Positions 45,231 through 58,597 of a stretch of 64,000 bases of DNA are shown piece by piece (the first letter of the stretch is position 1; the number at the start of each line of letters is the position of its first letter). Location of the stretch: contig JANTQA010000029.1 of NCBI GenBank assembly GCA_027625915.1, forward strand, positions 4,588,001-4,652,000. The letters are read 5' to 3'. The position numbers and the translations under genes were made by a program. Origin of the DNA: Anaeramoeba flamelloides. Lineage: Eukaryota > Metamonada > Anaeramoebidae. The notes under the pieces were generated by a model. The model was not told the origin of the DNA, searched no databases, and was given only the letters and a program-made list of their open reading frames with translations.

Positions 45231-47942
45231 TTTTTCGTTTTTTTTTAACTCAATATTTTTTTTTGTTCCTTATTGCTGATTATTTAAAAAGTGTTTTTTG
45301 AAATTCTTTTAAATCTGAATAAAAAAAACATTCGTTTTTATATAAAAAATTTTTATTTTTTTTTTGTTTTTTTTTTATTTAAATTGAAAAGAAATGGATA
45401 GATTCTTGGATTTTACTATATTCTGATAAATGGGGGGGGGATTGAAGTTAGTTGTTTCCAAGTTTTCTATTTGTTCAAAAAATCAATAGATTTTTAAATG
45501 AAACAAGCAAACTCTGACAAAAGTAATGTACTCTTCTGTGATCTCCTTTACTCACTGAAAGAGTAATGTGCAAAGTGCTCAATTGTTTTCTTGAATACAA
45601 TGTTTTGGATTATTATTTACCTTTTTAATTTTGGGTTAGCAAAAACTTTCTAATAAACCATTTAGTTCATTTAGCCTAACTAATATATTTGGAATAAAAT
45701 AATATTTCAAATATTGAAGTACATACAATTTTTGATAATTAAAAAAAAAAAAACACTAATTTTAAAGATATATTACACTTTTTATAAAATAAACTATTTT
45801 TCAACAATTTTGAAACATTTTATAATGTTAATGGAAGGTTTGTTTTAAGGGTTTATTATAGTATTCTTATCAAAAAAATATTTTCAAATTTTTGGATCAA
45901 GAATCATTTTTTCAAATTTTTGTTTTTCAATATCTTTTTTTTTCCGTTATTCTTTTTCTTCATATTTTTCTATTTCTTTTTCAACTTTTTGTTTTTTTTT
46001 GAAAAATTTTCCTATTTTATTTTTTGTTTTTGTTCTTCTTATACTTTTTTTTTCATTTTTTATTTGTTTTTCTTTTTTTCTAATTTTGCAAATTTTTGTT
46101 TTCCTTTTCCTTTCTCTTTTACTTTTTTTTTCAAATATTCTTTTTTTTTTGATACTTTTTTTTTTTCATTTCTTTTTATTTTTTTTTTTTTTTTTTCAAA
46201 AGATCATGTCGAAAAAAAAAAGAGAACTTCGAAATGAAAAATAATCACTAAGAAAATTGAGAGTATGTAATGTCTTTTAAAATAAATTTAATTATTCAGT
46301 AAAAAATCATCTTGTTAACCTTTTTTCAGTAAAAATTTCGTAACAAAAAATCCTTAATGCTAATTTCAAAAATTGTGACTCACTTTTTTTTAGATTTTTT
46401 GTTTTCATTTTTTTTTTGATTATTAAAATACCGGGTTTATAAATAAACTCTTTTTCAGTCAAAGTCGCCCAACATTTTTTACAAATATCAATTATTTGAT
46501 ATAATTGACCTTTGAAGAAAAAATAAGAAATAAGCAGAATGATACACATCAAAATATTATTGATATATGTCTGAAAGAAAACTAAATAATCAATAAATTT
46601 TCTTAAAAATAGAAAAACTCAAATTCAAAGGGCACTATTGAGAAAAACAACAATGTTCTTTTTGAACTTCTACTGGTATTTAAATAATAAATAGGAAACA
46701 TTTTTCACTTCATTTTCCATACTTTTCTTTTACAAACCAAGTCCCAAAACGAAGTGTGTTGGTATTTTTGGTCTGTATTTGAAAAAGGAAATGAAAATGA
46801 AGTGAAAATTTTTCACATGTATTAATCAAATATCAGGATCAACAATCGAATAAGAATTCAAATAGAAATCAATATGATTTCTCAACAATCATTTCCACAA
46901 TTCCAATAACCTTAGAATAACACGTTTTTACCAAGTGACAATTGATCTTGCAATAAAAAAAAAACTTTTGCTAGTGAATTAGGTTTTAAAAAAAAATCGA
47001 AAAAAAAACATAAATATGAAAAAATGATTTCAATTTAGAAAATTTCCAAAATAAATTTTTTCTTCTAATATCTATGCAAACCTTTCAATGCATGTATTTC
47101 ACTCATTACAACTGGGCTACTTTTACTGAAAAATAGTTTATTTTACTTTTTTAATTAAGTAAAATGTGATTCAAAAAGAGACACAATTATTCATAGTTTT
47201 TCTAATGAAAATTATCAAAAAATGAAAAGATTTTGAAAATAAAGAAGAATAAAGAATTTGTCAAGATGTTTTAAAAGTATTTAGAACAAAACAAATTCAA
47301 TTTAACTTAAAATACCAACTAAGTACAATATTTCTAATAAAATCAATTCTTTAATTTTTGAATTTTTGTTTTTAACACACAAAGGAAAAGGAAAGGGAAC
47401 AGGAAAAGTAAAAGGAAAATGAAAATGAGATTTCACATTCAAAACAAAATGAAACATCCTTTTTTTAATCGGTTATTTATTATTTTTAATTATTGAGATT
47501 TTTCAAGTGATAAAAAATAATAATTTAAAGTATAACTAGAGATACTAAATTTATTTGCAATCGTATTACTCTTGCAATTAAATATGAAGAAAGAATTTTT
47601 CTCGGTTATAAAATTCATGTTTCCTTTATTTTGAAAAAAGGTTTTTTTTGTGTTATAAAGGATAAATAAATTTAAAAATAAAAAAAATAAAATGTAATAA
47701 GTGTGTATTAGGGGGGCTAATTATGAAAAAAAGGAATATACTAACTAATACGATTCAAACATATAATAATATATTTAAAATAAAGAATATGAATGAATAA
47801 AAAAAAAAAAAAAATAATCTTCGTTTTCTTATTTAAGATGTTTTCGCTAATGAGGTAGGATTTATAATTTTATTCGGAATATTAATGATTGTATATGTGT
47901 AATAAAATATATATATATAATTTAAAAAAAGATTCAATTTAA
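45231..47942. other. Intergenic between RasGEF and USP genes (3' ends facing)
   Basis: No gene is supported. Pyrimidine-rich low complexity at 45905-46200 yields spurious F-rich frames. An inverted repeat at about 46697-46819 (TTTCACTTCATTTTC and its complement) may be a small MITE. A G9 run lies near 45432-45441 and an AT array near 47909-47920. Confidence 0.5.
46697..46819. repeat. Short inverted repeat, possible MITE
   Basis: A TTTTTCACTTCATTTTC left arm and GAAAATGAAGTGAAAATTTT right arm surround about 60 bp containing a GTCCCAAAACGAAG patch. Related single arms (GAAAATGAAGTC) occur near 18855 and a looser match near 20975, so the arm may be a recurring sequence. Confidence 0.45.
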
Positions 47943-50900
47943 TTATAAATCCCTCTTTCTTTTATAAAAAAGAACATAAGCGGCAGATGTCACGATTGGT
48001 TGGTTTTTATCCATTTTAGTAACTGTGCTATCATCGTAATGATACCAATTTGAAGTTGTATCATTTTTCGCGTAGGCCGTATAATGCCCACCGAATACAC
48101 CACCATAATGGTTTGATATTGAACACAATTCGTAAATGTATTTTTTGGGTTCCAGTTTATTCTTATTTCTTTTTGAAATCATATCATACATATCCAAAAC
48201 CATTGGTAGATCAACAATTCTTGAAATTTTTCGTCGAATAAATGGTCCCTGTGAAAATCTTTTTAGTTGGATGATAAGAATTTCAGGCAATTCCCAGATT
48301 TCCAATTTTTTTAAAGCTCTTACAAATTTTTTGCAGTTTGGGCAATACCATTTATTATTAGGACTTAATTTTTCTTCAACCTGAAACGAATTTAAACAAT
48401 CTTTTAATGTTGTTATTTTTGTTGTTTTTGATAACAGTTTTTTTTGTTGATATTTAATAAAACTGTCGTGGTCTTCAATAATTGAGAACTGTTTCTCGAA
48501 ATCTGGTATTATTTCAAATAATAATGGATTCAGTCGGATTCCAATTTTCATGCCATTATTATCAATTTTGATTTTGCTTTCTTCATTTAATAATTTAATT
48601 GATAATCTATTGTATTTATATTTTTCACATAAAACTATTCTAAAAATTGGAAATATTTTTTCAGGTTGAAAACCAAATTGTATAATTATATCTTCCATTT
48701 TTGCTTTAAATTTTTGTTCTTTATCTTTTTTTTCATCCTTATCTTTTTTGTTTTTGTTGCTATGATTCTCATTCTCATTCCCATTCCCACCCTCATTCTC
48801 ATTATCATTATCATCACCATCACCATTCTCATTCTCATTCTCAGATTTTATATATTTTGGATTTTCATCAACAATTTTCAAAATTAATTCTTTTAAATTA
48901 GGAATTATTTTCAAAATATATTTTTTACAAATTTTGCGAATTTCCTTATAATCAAGTTCAATTTCTGGAAGTTTTATTAATTCTGGAACACCAAATTTAA
49001 CTGAATTCATTTTTTTTAATTTATAGTAATGAATTGGTATTAAAAATTGTTTTTGCTTTTCGGGTTTTTTAATTTTACTTTCATTTTCTTTTTTGTTTTC
49101 ATCTTCTTTGTCATCTTCATTTTCATTTTTGTCTTTGTCTCCAAATCCGTTATTTGTTTGATTTTTCTCATTACTATCATTTTTATTTTCATGATCATTA
49201 TTATTAGTGCTTTCATTATCATCATTATCGTTATCTTCTTCTTTTGTTTGCCCCTTTTGATTTTGTTTATCCTTTTCATTGGTTTTATCTTTATTCTCAT
49301 TTTGTATATCATTTTCGCCATTATTATGATTCTCTTTATTTTGATCATTTTCATTTTGATCATTTTTTTCTCGATTTTGGTTATCATTAAAATGTTTTTC
49401 ATTTTCATGTTTATTATTCTCATCTTTTTTGTTTTTATCATTTTCATTATCTTTATCTTCTTTCTTTGTTTGTTCGTTATGGCTTTCTTTATCATTTCCA
49501 TTGACTTTATCTTTATTCTCGTTTTTTATATCATTTTCCCTATTGCTATGATCCTCTTTTCCGTTGTCATTCTCATTATCAGTCTCCATATTGTTGTCAT
49601 TTTCTTTGATATTTGAAAATTTATTTTGACATTTTTTTTCTATTTCCAAACTTTCAATAACATAAGCAACTATAGTATCATTATTTGTAATTCTAGGTAG
49701 TGGGTTATTATTTAAAATAATCTGATAAACTCTATTTTGATAAAGTTCCGCAAGGTAAAGGTTTTCTTGTGGATAATTACATAATGATGAGAGTTCTTCA
49801 ATAATACCTTTCAATCCATTTGCGATTTTTGATATGACATGATATTTTTTAATATTTTGAGTGTTACGATCAGGAGGAATTACCATAATTGTAAATTTAA
49901 AATCAAGAGATGAGGGTAAAGGCACTGTTAAATACATTAAAGGGTCTAATTTAAAAGAATCCATTCCACACATTGGGCAATTTAATTTATTTAAAAGAAG
50001 TCCCTGGAAATGATCTATATATAAAGTAAAATAAAATAATAAAAAATTATTGAATAAATGTTTAATTTGTGAATTAAAAAATATAAAAAATAAAAAAAAA
50101 TAATCTCTTATTTAATGTGGAATAGTTGAAAAAGAAAACAGATCAAAAGTTTGAAACAAATTATTCAGAGTTCTAATTATAAAAAAAAAAAAAAGTTAAG
50201 AAACACCAATTATAAGTTGTGAAGAAAGCCTTAAATTTTGAAAAATGTAAATTATTTTTAATTTTTTGAAAAAGTCGTTCTCATTTTTTAAATTATTAAC
50301 TTTAAGAATAAAACCATTTGTAAAAAATGTTTTTCTAAATTTAAATTATGAAGAATTGATTAATTGTGGTGTTTAATATTGAAATTTAGGACAAACTTTT
50401 TTATTTTTGAAATAATTTAAAAATAATTCCAATTTATCAGTTATATGATTTCTCATTAAAGATTTTGCTGTTAAAATAAATTATTTTTAGGTTTATAATA
50501 AAATCCATTCATGAAAGAAAATCGGTTCTTTGTTGTAGAAATAAATTTAATTTAGTTTTTTTTTTTTTTTTTTTGAGAACCGATAATGGACCAGTGGTTA
50601 TATGCCCAACACCCAATACAAGGGTCGTGTTTGGTCCCTATTAACTATATTATTTTTAATTGTTAATCATTTTTTCAAAAAGTTTCAAAAAATCACCAAA
50701 TTGTACTGTTAATTGTAAAATCAGGCTTATACTTCATAGAACCACTAATTCTTTGAAGAAATCATCTGAACAGTTTGAATCTTTTTGACAATTTTCAAAA
50801 AAATTGAATTTGAATTGGAACAAAATCCATCTTTATTTATGGGGTAGATCCAAATTTTGAGAGAATTTTCCAGATTCGCTCTTTCACTCGTGAAAATTCA

Positions 50901-53900
50901 ACAATATAACTCATTTAAATTTGGTATTTTGTAAGTTTCTTAGAGTGCCGTCAAGTACCAAGCTTTTCCAGAATTCAAAGGAATAGAGAAAAATCAAAAA
51001 TTTTACTCAATTCTTTTAAATTCTGGAAAACCTAACCTTGATTTTTTTTAATTTTTGAAATGAAAAGAAAATTTATTAAACTTTCTTTTTATTTCAAAAA
51101 GTAAAAAAAACCTAACGGCTCTTTTCGTGACGTTTTCTGTTTTATTCTGAAAATTGATTGGTTTTTGGAATAGACAGAAAACTTGCGAAAAGCCATTAGG
51201 TTTTTTTGAATTTCTTTAATTAAAAAAAAGCCAACGACAAAACAGATGAACTTTTAGTACTCACTCTTGAATGGATGAAAAAAAAAAATTCCCATTTTTT
51301 TTAGTAAATTTCATTGTTTGTTAAATAAATTGCATAAAGATAGTTTCAGAATTTTGGAAAAACAAGAAGTGCACGAAATAAAAGATCAATTTTATTAATT
51401 TTTAGTGGGCGCGATTGAATCGAAGCATATTGCTCTTATGTGAAGGCAGTTTTTCATAAGTTTAGTTGTTGGCTTGAATGTGGATTTATGATTTATGTTA
51501 GTTAGTTGCTTGTAAGTATTTTTCTCTTTTATTATTTAATTTATTTTTTTAAGAATTTTCTTTTGAGTTTTTTATTTTTTTCTTGGATTTCCATTTTTTG
51601 AGTTTTTGGAAGTTTTAAGTATTAAAGTTTGGATAAGTCTTTAAATCAGTCTACCCCCACTTTGGTAGTGGTCTGTCATTTTCATAAAATGTAAGAGGAA
51701 TTTTCTTGTTTGTAATTCCATCTACATAAGATTTTGCATTTAGACTTTTTGAAAATCTATAAAATCTGAAATAAATAAAGCAGCAGATAAAATAATAATA
51801 AATGTCCATTGACCTTGGATCCTGAATAAATCAATATTAGATCTAAATTAAAAGAATTGATTTTTTAATTTTAAAAGGAAAATATCTATTCTTTTCTTCT
51901 TCGATGAAATTTTACAAAAACAAAAATCAAAAAATAAATTATCGATGAACATTAAGTTATTAGGTTTTGTTTGTATCAATCTTCTGAAAGAAATCCCAAA
52001 ATTAATAAAATTTTCAAGGAAAGAAATTAATTTTTTATTTTTTTCTATTATGATTTTTTTACATTATTAAAGGAGTGTAAATTACCCTTTATATACACTT
52101 TTACTTAAAATTCTGAAAGGGGACCCAAGTATAAAATCATAGATTCCACGATTATTAATTAATGAAAATAATTTCAAACTGTCTTGATTTCAAATTAATT
52201 CATTGAAATTTATGTTGAAATTAATTTTAATTGATATTTTTGATTAGAAAATTATGACAAATATACAAAATAATTGCATATTACAATTAAGATTTTAATT
52301 TCACACTGATCAAAAACATGAGAAATTTTGTGTTTTTAATTTTTTTCTTCAATTCCATTTTCATTTTCAAAATTAATACTGAAACTCAATATACAAAATT
52401 TCCATAATAGAATATAGAATATTATTATTATTATTTTAAATAATCCCTTAAACTTAATTTAGTACCCATAAAAACAAATAGATATAAAATCAATAATATT
52501 TGATTAAATTTCAATCAATTTCATAAAAATTTTTTTTGTTTGAAATTTTAATACTTTTTCAATTGAAATTCCATTTGATGAAATTTAAATAAAATTTGAT
52601 GAATTTTAAATGAAATTTGATGAAATTTTAATGAAATTTTAATGATATTTTAATGAAATTTAAATGAAATTTTAATGAAATTTAAATGAAATTTTAATGA
52701 AATTTTAATGAAATTTTAATGAAATTTTAATGAAATTTTAATGAAATTTTAATGAAATTTTAATGAAATTTTAATGAAATTTTAATGATATTTTAATGAA
52801 ATTTAAATGAAATTTTCAGGAATTGTTCATCAAAAAATTCTCAAAATTTCATTCAAAATTATTAAATGATTGTTTCAATGGAATTATCACTAAGGTTCTC
52901 GAAAAAAATATTTATTGAATTTTCATCGCCTTTTCAAACAATTCAATTACAATTAGTGAGCTAAATATGGAATTAAGTCTTTAAGAAAACATTATTTTAA
53001 CTATTGTTAAAAAAAGTTTAGCATGTTTTTTAATTGTAAATATGACTGTAAACGAAAAGTGATTCCAATTATAAGAAGAAATAAATTCACCCGAAAGAGA
53101 TAACTAGGCATTTTTATTATCAACTGAATTAATACAAACAATTTGGATCTTCATTATATATTGAGATCTGAATTTGTACTTTTCTTGATCTCAAAAATAG
53201 TTTAATGTTTCAAGAAATTATTAATAAAGATAAAAGATAAACTTTAACTATAAGATAGTACTGGAAACAATGTTCATAGTGCATTTAATCCTCCATTTTT
53301 TCCCTGATCATTTATTTTTTCTTTTATTAATTGATTTAGATTTTCATTTTTCAATATTTTTACAGTTAAAGAAATAGCAACCAAAAAAAAACATGTTGAA
53401 CTTTTTTTTCTAAATTTTAATCCAGTTTTTGGATATTGGAAAGGATATTAATTTCTGAAGATTTTTTGATTTTTTTTATTTTTTTACTTTTTGTTTTTCT
53501 GGTTTGTGGTTTTGTTTGTAATTGGAATAATGATGAAATAGAAATTTTGCATATTTTAGTTCTTTTGAATTTTCTCTTTTGTTTTTTTTTTCTTTTTCTT
53601 ACAATACAACAAAAAAAGATCTTTAAAAATTAAAAAAAGGGATACTAAAGTACCAAAAAAAAAATAATAATAAAAGAAAGATCAATGTAGTAAAAAATTC
53701 GGTTATGGTTAAGAAAAAAAAAAAATTAGAAATAATGTTCTTAGAAGATTTTTTAATGATTGGACCGAAAAATTTTTTTTAATTACTTCATTTCATTAAC
53801 TACTTTTTTTTTCTTTTTCTTTTTCTTTTCTTTTATTTTTGGTATTAGTGTTTCTCTTTTCTCACACGAAATAATCAAAAAATAAATACCATCCAAAGAA

Positions 53901-56775
53901 TTACCAATAAATTTGTAATTTTGTTCCTTTAATTTTGATTTATATTTCAATATTTTTCATTTTGTTTCCTTTAAATTTTCAATAAAAATTCCCTTCGTTT
54001 TTTTTCGATAACTTCCATGTTGCGATTCAATTGTATTTCAGTAATTTCATTTAATAAAAATTAATGAATTTTTATTAAAATTTCAATTTTTTTCATTAAA
54101 AAATAGATTCGGATTCATATCTTTTTTGTATTCATGTGTATTATTGATTTAATCAAGAATTCACAAAAATTTTTGAAGAGTTTGCCTGAAAAGATGAAAA
54201 AATGGAAATTCAAAATAATGTTTAAAATCACTAATGTAATTTTACAATTCTGGTAATCATTTAAGACTTATTATTTGTGGCGAGTATTTATTTCTTTTGA
54301 ATTTTTTTGTTAATATTCTTATAATTACAAATCCCTTCACAGATTTGTTTAAAAATAAATTTTCATTCATTTCAATTTAAGCTTGGTATGTAACTGGGCT
54401 TTAATCTAGAAAATATTGAAAGGTTTGAAAATGTTTTTTCAAGGAAATATAATTTTTTAGATCTGAAATTTAATAAAAATAATACTCAAAAAGATAAAGA
54501 TAAAAATAAAAATCAGTTATTTCCAAAAAGTGTGGCATTTTTTTTTTTTGTTTCAAATAATATTCTAATTGTCAGCATTTCTTATTCATAAATTCGTAAT
54601 ATCAAAATAAGAGAAATATTAATACCGATTGAATCAGGACTTATTGTTTGTATTTCAAAATATTTTCATCAAAATATTTCCAAAAAATTAATAAAAAAAT
54701 TATACAACTTTTTTTATACAAAACGAGCAAGATCCAAAATACAAGAAAAAATTCAAAATATGAGAAGTCTACAAAGGTATTTTTTTAAATAATAAAAGGC
54801 ATTTATAAGTTTTCCCTTTATTTGAAATTTTCCCAAGATACAACTTCATTAAGACTAATCTCTTTGGGAAATAGAATTATGGGAAAAAAGAAAATAATAA
54901 CAACAAATTTTCAAACCTAAAAAAAATATCAGATAAAATTGTGATTAGAAACTTTAATGACTTTAATTAAAATAATGCCTTACACATAAACAAATTGAAT
55001 TATTGTGAAAAGTCAATTCATGGTGAATAACAATTTTGGAGATTTAGATACTAATAATAGAATTTAAGTTTAATAAAGGAATTTTAAAATAAATTCGCCA
55101 TTCTTTTTCGGAAAAAAATTTGAAAGATATTGGCAAGTACTTAACAGTTTAAGGTAACATTCCACATTTGAATGATGAAAAAAAAAAAAAAAAAAAAAAA
55201 GAAAAATTAATAAAGCACTTACCGACGATGAAGCTATCATTGCGTTTTTTATAATTTTGCCAACTCTGCTGAGCTAATTTTCCAATATCCTTGCAATTTG
55301 TACCATCTACTTCTTCAACATATGGCTTATCAATGATTCTGTTTAAATCTTCGTGTAATCCATCCAGTAAAAAGGAAATCAATTCTTGGGAGTCTTGCTG
55401 AGAAAACCCCATAAATTGGGTTGCGAATTTGCCAATTACGGATTTCAATTTGCTTGGATTAATGAGATCAGTTTTACCTCCCCAATATTCTTGAATTAAT
55501 TTGGCAAATGCCAAAGCCAAGTTCCCCTTCATGCCAATAGGATTTTTTCTGTTAATTTCTTTTTCCCATTTAGAGTTGAGGAAATATTCTCGGAATATTG
55601 AAAGATTTAAAAGGCACTGCAAACCAGAATTCATAAAGCATGTGTTGCCTAGGTTCCGTAGCCCAGTTAATCCCAAATGCTTTGGTGGGGCTGGTTTGGA
55701 TCCAAATATCGAGAAATTTGTCAGCCAGCCTTCTTCACTCGTTGAGTTTTCTCCAGAGCCCGCATTTTTGTGCCTTTTTTTTAATTCCTTCTCTTTTTTT
55801 TTCTTATAATTCTTGGAGCAGATTTGATAAACCAATTTTGATTGATCAGTTAACTTTGCTTCACCGATCTCGAGACTGAGATCTGTGAATTCCTTTCCTA
55901 GCTTGCCGTTTTTGTATTTAAAAATCCTAATTCGTGACTTGGTTTGTTTAATATGCTTACCAATTAAAAGAAAAAGATCTTTGATTAAACACTTTCGACT
56001 GATTTTGATCTTTGTTTCCAAAATAGTTCTTTTTTTGTAGGATTTATAAATTTCAAATTCAAGTAAATTTATTTCCACAATGGTTTCATTCTGCTTTCCA
56101 AACTTAATTACTTTCCTTGCAATTTTGGGCCCTCCTCCATAACTGTCAGTCGTTTTATTGTTGTGTTTTTGTTGTTGTGTTTTTATTGTTGTGTGTTATT
56201 TTTTTTTTTTTGAATATTTATGCAAATAATTAAATATTGGTTGTTCAAGATTGGGTTTGAAAACAAACGAATTGTGTTTATAAGAAAATTTCATTTGGTT
56301 TTGTTTTTTGAATTTTGTTCAAAAAAAGTAAACAAAACAAAAAAAGTTTTTTTTTTTTAATTTTCAATTTTTGAAGATTTGTTTCTGAAGAAAAAGACAA
56401 AACTTAAGAAAGGAACACACAAAAATAAGAAAAACAAAAAGACACAAACATTTTTTGAAAGAGATCCCAAGTGTGGTTGTGGATTAAAATATAATCTGTT
56501 TGTTCAGAAATGTTTTTTCGTAGCTTGTTATAAATGTCAAATAATGGTAAATTCTTAATACGGATCGGTTTTGGGTATCTTAACTCCTGTTCTTCATCGG
56601 ATATTTCTTGCTGCGCATACAACTTCCATGAAGTGTACCATTTGAAATGTAGTAAAAACCAAGACTCACCAGGAACAAGACGCGAATTCTTTTTAATACT
56701 ATTTTCAATGATTTTCCGTTCCATCTTAATTGGTAATTCCTTCCATTTGAGTGGCTCACTCAAATTTTTTGTCAT
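47943..56775 (-). CDS. Ubiquitin-specific protease (DUSP-UBL-USP architecture), three exons
   Basis: Exons read on the minus strand: 56775-56450, 56142-55223 and 50014-47943, giving 1105 residues. Introns are 307 and 5,208 nt with GT-AG ends, in phases 2 and 1. Exon 1 is a DUSP domain (PGESWFLLHFKWYTSWKLY, about 35-53). The first splice restores the conserved YGGGPKIARKVI that follows DUSP in USP4/11/15-type enzymes, then an UBL-like segment (about 128-220). The catalytic domain starts at GLTGLRNLGNTCFMN, with nucleophile Cys near 277. The second splice restores SFIVDHFQG ahead of the first zinc CPMC (about 428-431). WYCPNC supplies the second pair, and the general-base His is near 1059 in GGVFGGHYTAYA, with NWYHYDDS after it. 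A very long E/N/D/K-rich insert (about 545-735, plus another near 805-855) sits between the catalytic halves, where USP4/15 carry their own insert. It probably removes ubiquitin from substrates in the cytosol or nucleus. All catalytic residues are present. Confidence 0.92.
50574..50640 (+). other. tRNA-like degenerate sequence
   Basis: After 19 T comes a GC-richer patch with an A-box-like TGGACCAGTGG (50587-50597), a GGGTCGTG variable/T-arm lead and a B-box-like GTTTGGTCCC (50629-50638), spaced as in a tRNA gene. The ends cannot form an acceptor stem and the T arm does not pair well. It is therefore a tRNA pseudogene or the head of a tRNA-derived SINE, not a working tRNA. It lies in intron 2 of the USP gene on the opposite strand. 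Confidence 0.45.
50935..51240. repeat. Repeat J, copy 3, inside USP intron 2
   Basis: It shares the AGTGCCGTCAAGTACC lead and the hairpin CTTTTCCAGAATT (50963-50975) with AATTCTGGAAAA (51019-51030) with the segments near 30440-30770 and 32330-32520, including the loop AATAGAGAAAAATCAAA. A second CCTAACGGC-type block follows near 51112. Non-coding; transposon class undetermined. Confidence 0.6.
52565..52816. repeat. 12-bp minisatellite
   Basis: About 20 head-to-tail units of AATGAAATTTTA, with variants carrying AATTTAAA or GATATTTTA, fill this part of USP intron 2. The most regular stretch is 52670-52790. Confidence 0.85.
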
Positions 56776-58597
56776 TTTTGTGTGTTTGTCTCAAAGAGTT
56801 GATTCTCAAATAAGTTAAAAGAATCAAACAAAAAAAGATTTTATTCTTTTTGAATCTATTACTGAGAAAAAATTAAAAAAAATGAATTTTTTGAAGTTAA
56901 TATTTCTTCAAATTATCTTGTGAAATCAGAAATATTGTTAAAGTTATGTTTGCAATAAACCCAGTTTATAAATTCAAACAAATACCTTTTTTAAGTATTT
57001 TTAGGCTATATTTCAGGAATTGTGAGATAACTAAAAAGCAATTATTGATTAATTTTGAGGAATAAAAAAAGTTCCTATATTTTTACTAAAATCTATTATC
57101 ACTTTCCAGATTTCTTATGATAAATAATATTGAGGTCAATAAAAAAAAATTCCTCAAATTTGTTCGCTTATTATTTTGAAGTTACAAAATTTAATTTTGG
57201 TAATTATTGAAATTGTATAAATAAACAAGTATTGGTCGACCAACAAAAAATTTTTATCAACTCTTTTGATAAATTTTGAGATGAAATAAAAAAGTCCAAC
57301 CAGTTTTTAAAATACTTTTTAAGAAATTTTGAAGAGGGAAATAATTAACATAAATATAAAAAAAAATAAATTAGAAAATATATATTTATACATTACAGCA
57401 AATATCTATAAAATTACAAATTACTCAATGAAATCTCAATCAATTTCATAAACAAAATTTTTGAGTTTGAAATTTCAATAAAACGTCATAAATAAATTTA
57501 TCATTCACAGATGATAAAATAAATATTGAATATTTATTTTGAATAATATCAAAGATTATTATTTTTTAGTTTTTGATTATTTTTGTGTATCTAAATTAAT
57601 TCTTTAATTCAATCTATTGGATTTTATCCTTAGAATTGAAACTTCCAAAAAAAAAATATGATCAATATCTTGAACAATTTCTAAATTTAAATGGTTTCTA
57701 CATAACTTTTACAATTTTGTTTTTAAGGAATTAAGTGCATTTTACCATTTTGAAAAAAAATTGCCTGTGAAAACATTACTGAAATCTATTTTAAGAGAGT
57801 CACAAGATATTGAAACTTTGAAAACGAAACATCATTTGCTGCTCTTTTTGCGAAAAAAAAAGTTTACATAAAGTATTTTAGTGTTGAATCTTTAATTTTT
57901 CAATTTTTTGAAAATTTTTTTGATTCAATTTTTCGTTTTATTAAATTTGTTTTGGATCTATAAATATGTTTATTGGGATGTTTGAAATTAATAAAAAAGA
58001 ATAAACTAAAAAATAGACCCGAAAAGGTGTGTGTTTGAAACAAATTTTTTCCTTTAGAAGGCCAAACAAGAAAGATAAACCTTCCAAATAAATTTGTTGA
58101 AATCAAGAATGAAAAAATAATAAAATTGATACAAGCCTATTTTTCGATTATTTTTTTTCTTTATTTCAGTAATTTAAGTGAATTAAAAACAATTTATAAA
58201 CTTGAGTTTCTCACCCGATTACATATTATTGCACAAAACATTTTGTTTATAATTTGCTATCAAAATTCTTATTTCAAATATTTTTATCAAAAAAACCAAA
58301 ATAAAGAATACTATTTCAAAAATTAAAATAAATGGAGTTGAATTCTCGGAATCAAAAAACGGTTACAAAAGATTCAACCCAAAATAAAAAATAAATGTTG
58401 AAAAAAATCCAATCAAAATTCAGAATTATATTTGATTTCTCAATTTAATGGAAAATAATCAATTATATAATCAAACAAATTGGCACAATCATTTTTTATG
58501 TCTGAAGAATAATTTAATAAATACTTTATTTTCTGAACAAAAACTTGAATTAGATGAATTAAATCAAAATATAATATTTAAATTCATTTTCGAAATA
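56776..58597. other. Intergenic, upstream of the USP gene
   Basis: AT-rich spacer including the presumed USP promoter next to 56775. No gene is supported; short frames are low-complexity. Confidence 0.45.

Noticed and set aside
45920-46244. 81- and 105-residue F-rich frames
   Set aside because: Two frames of one pyrimidine-rich tract; simple-sequence artefact.
49040-49616. 153- and 189-residue frames over the USP insert
   Set aside because: They are translations of the E/N/D/K-encoding repeat in other frames, made only of K/M/I or F/I residues.
50574-50640. Functional tRNA gene
   Set aside because: No acceptor stem pairing and a poor T stem, despite A- and B-box-like words.
52565-52816. 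CRISPR-like array
   Set aside because: Units are contiguous with no unique spacers; it is a minisatellite in a eukaryotic intron.
53436-53633. 65-residue hydrophobic frame in USP intron 2
   Set aside because: It lacks an ATG at its start and is F/L-rich as expected for T-rich DNA.
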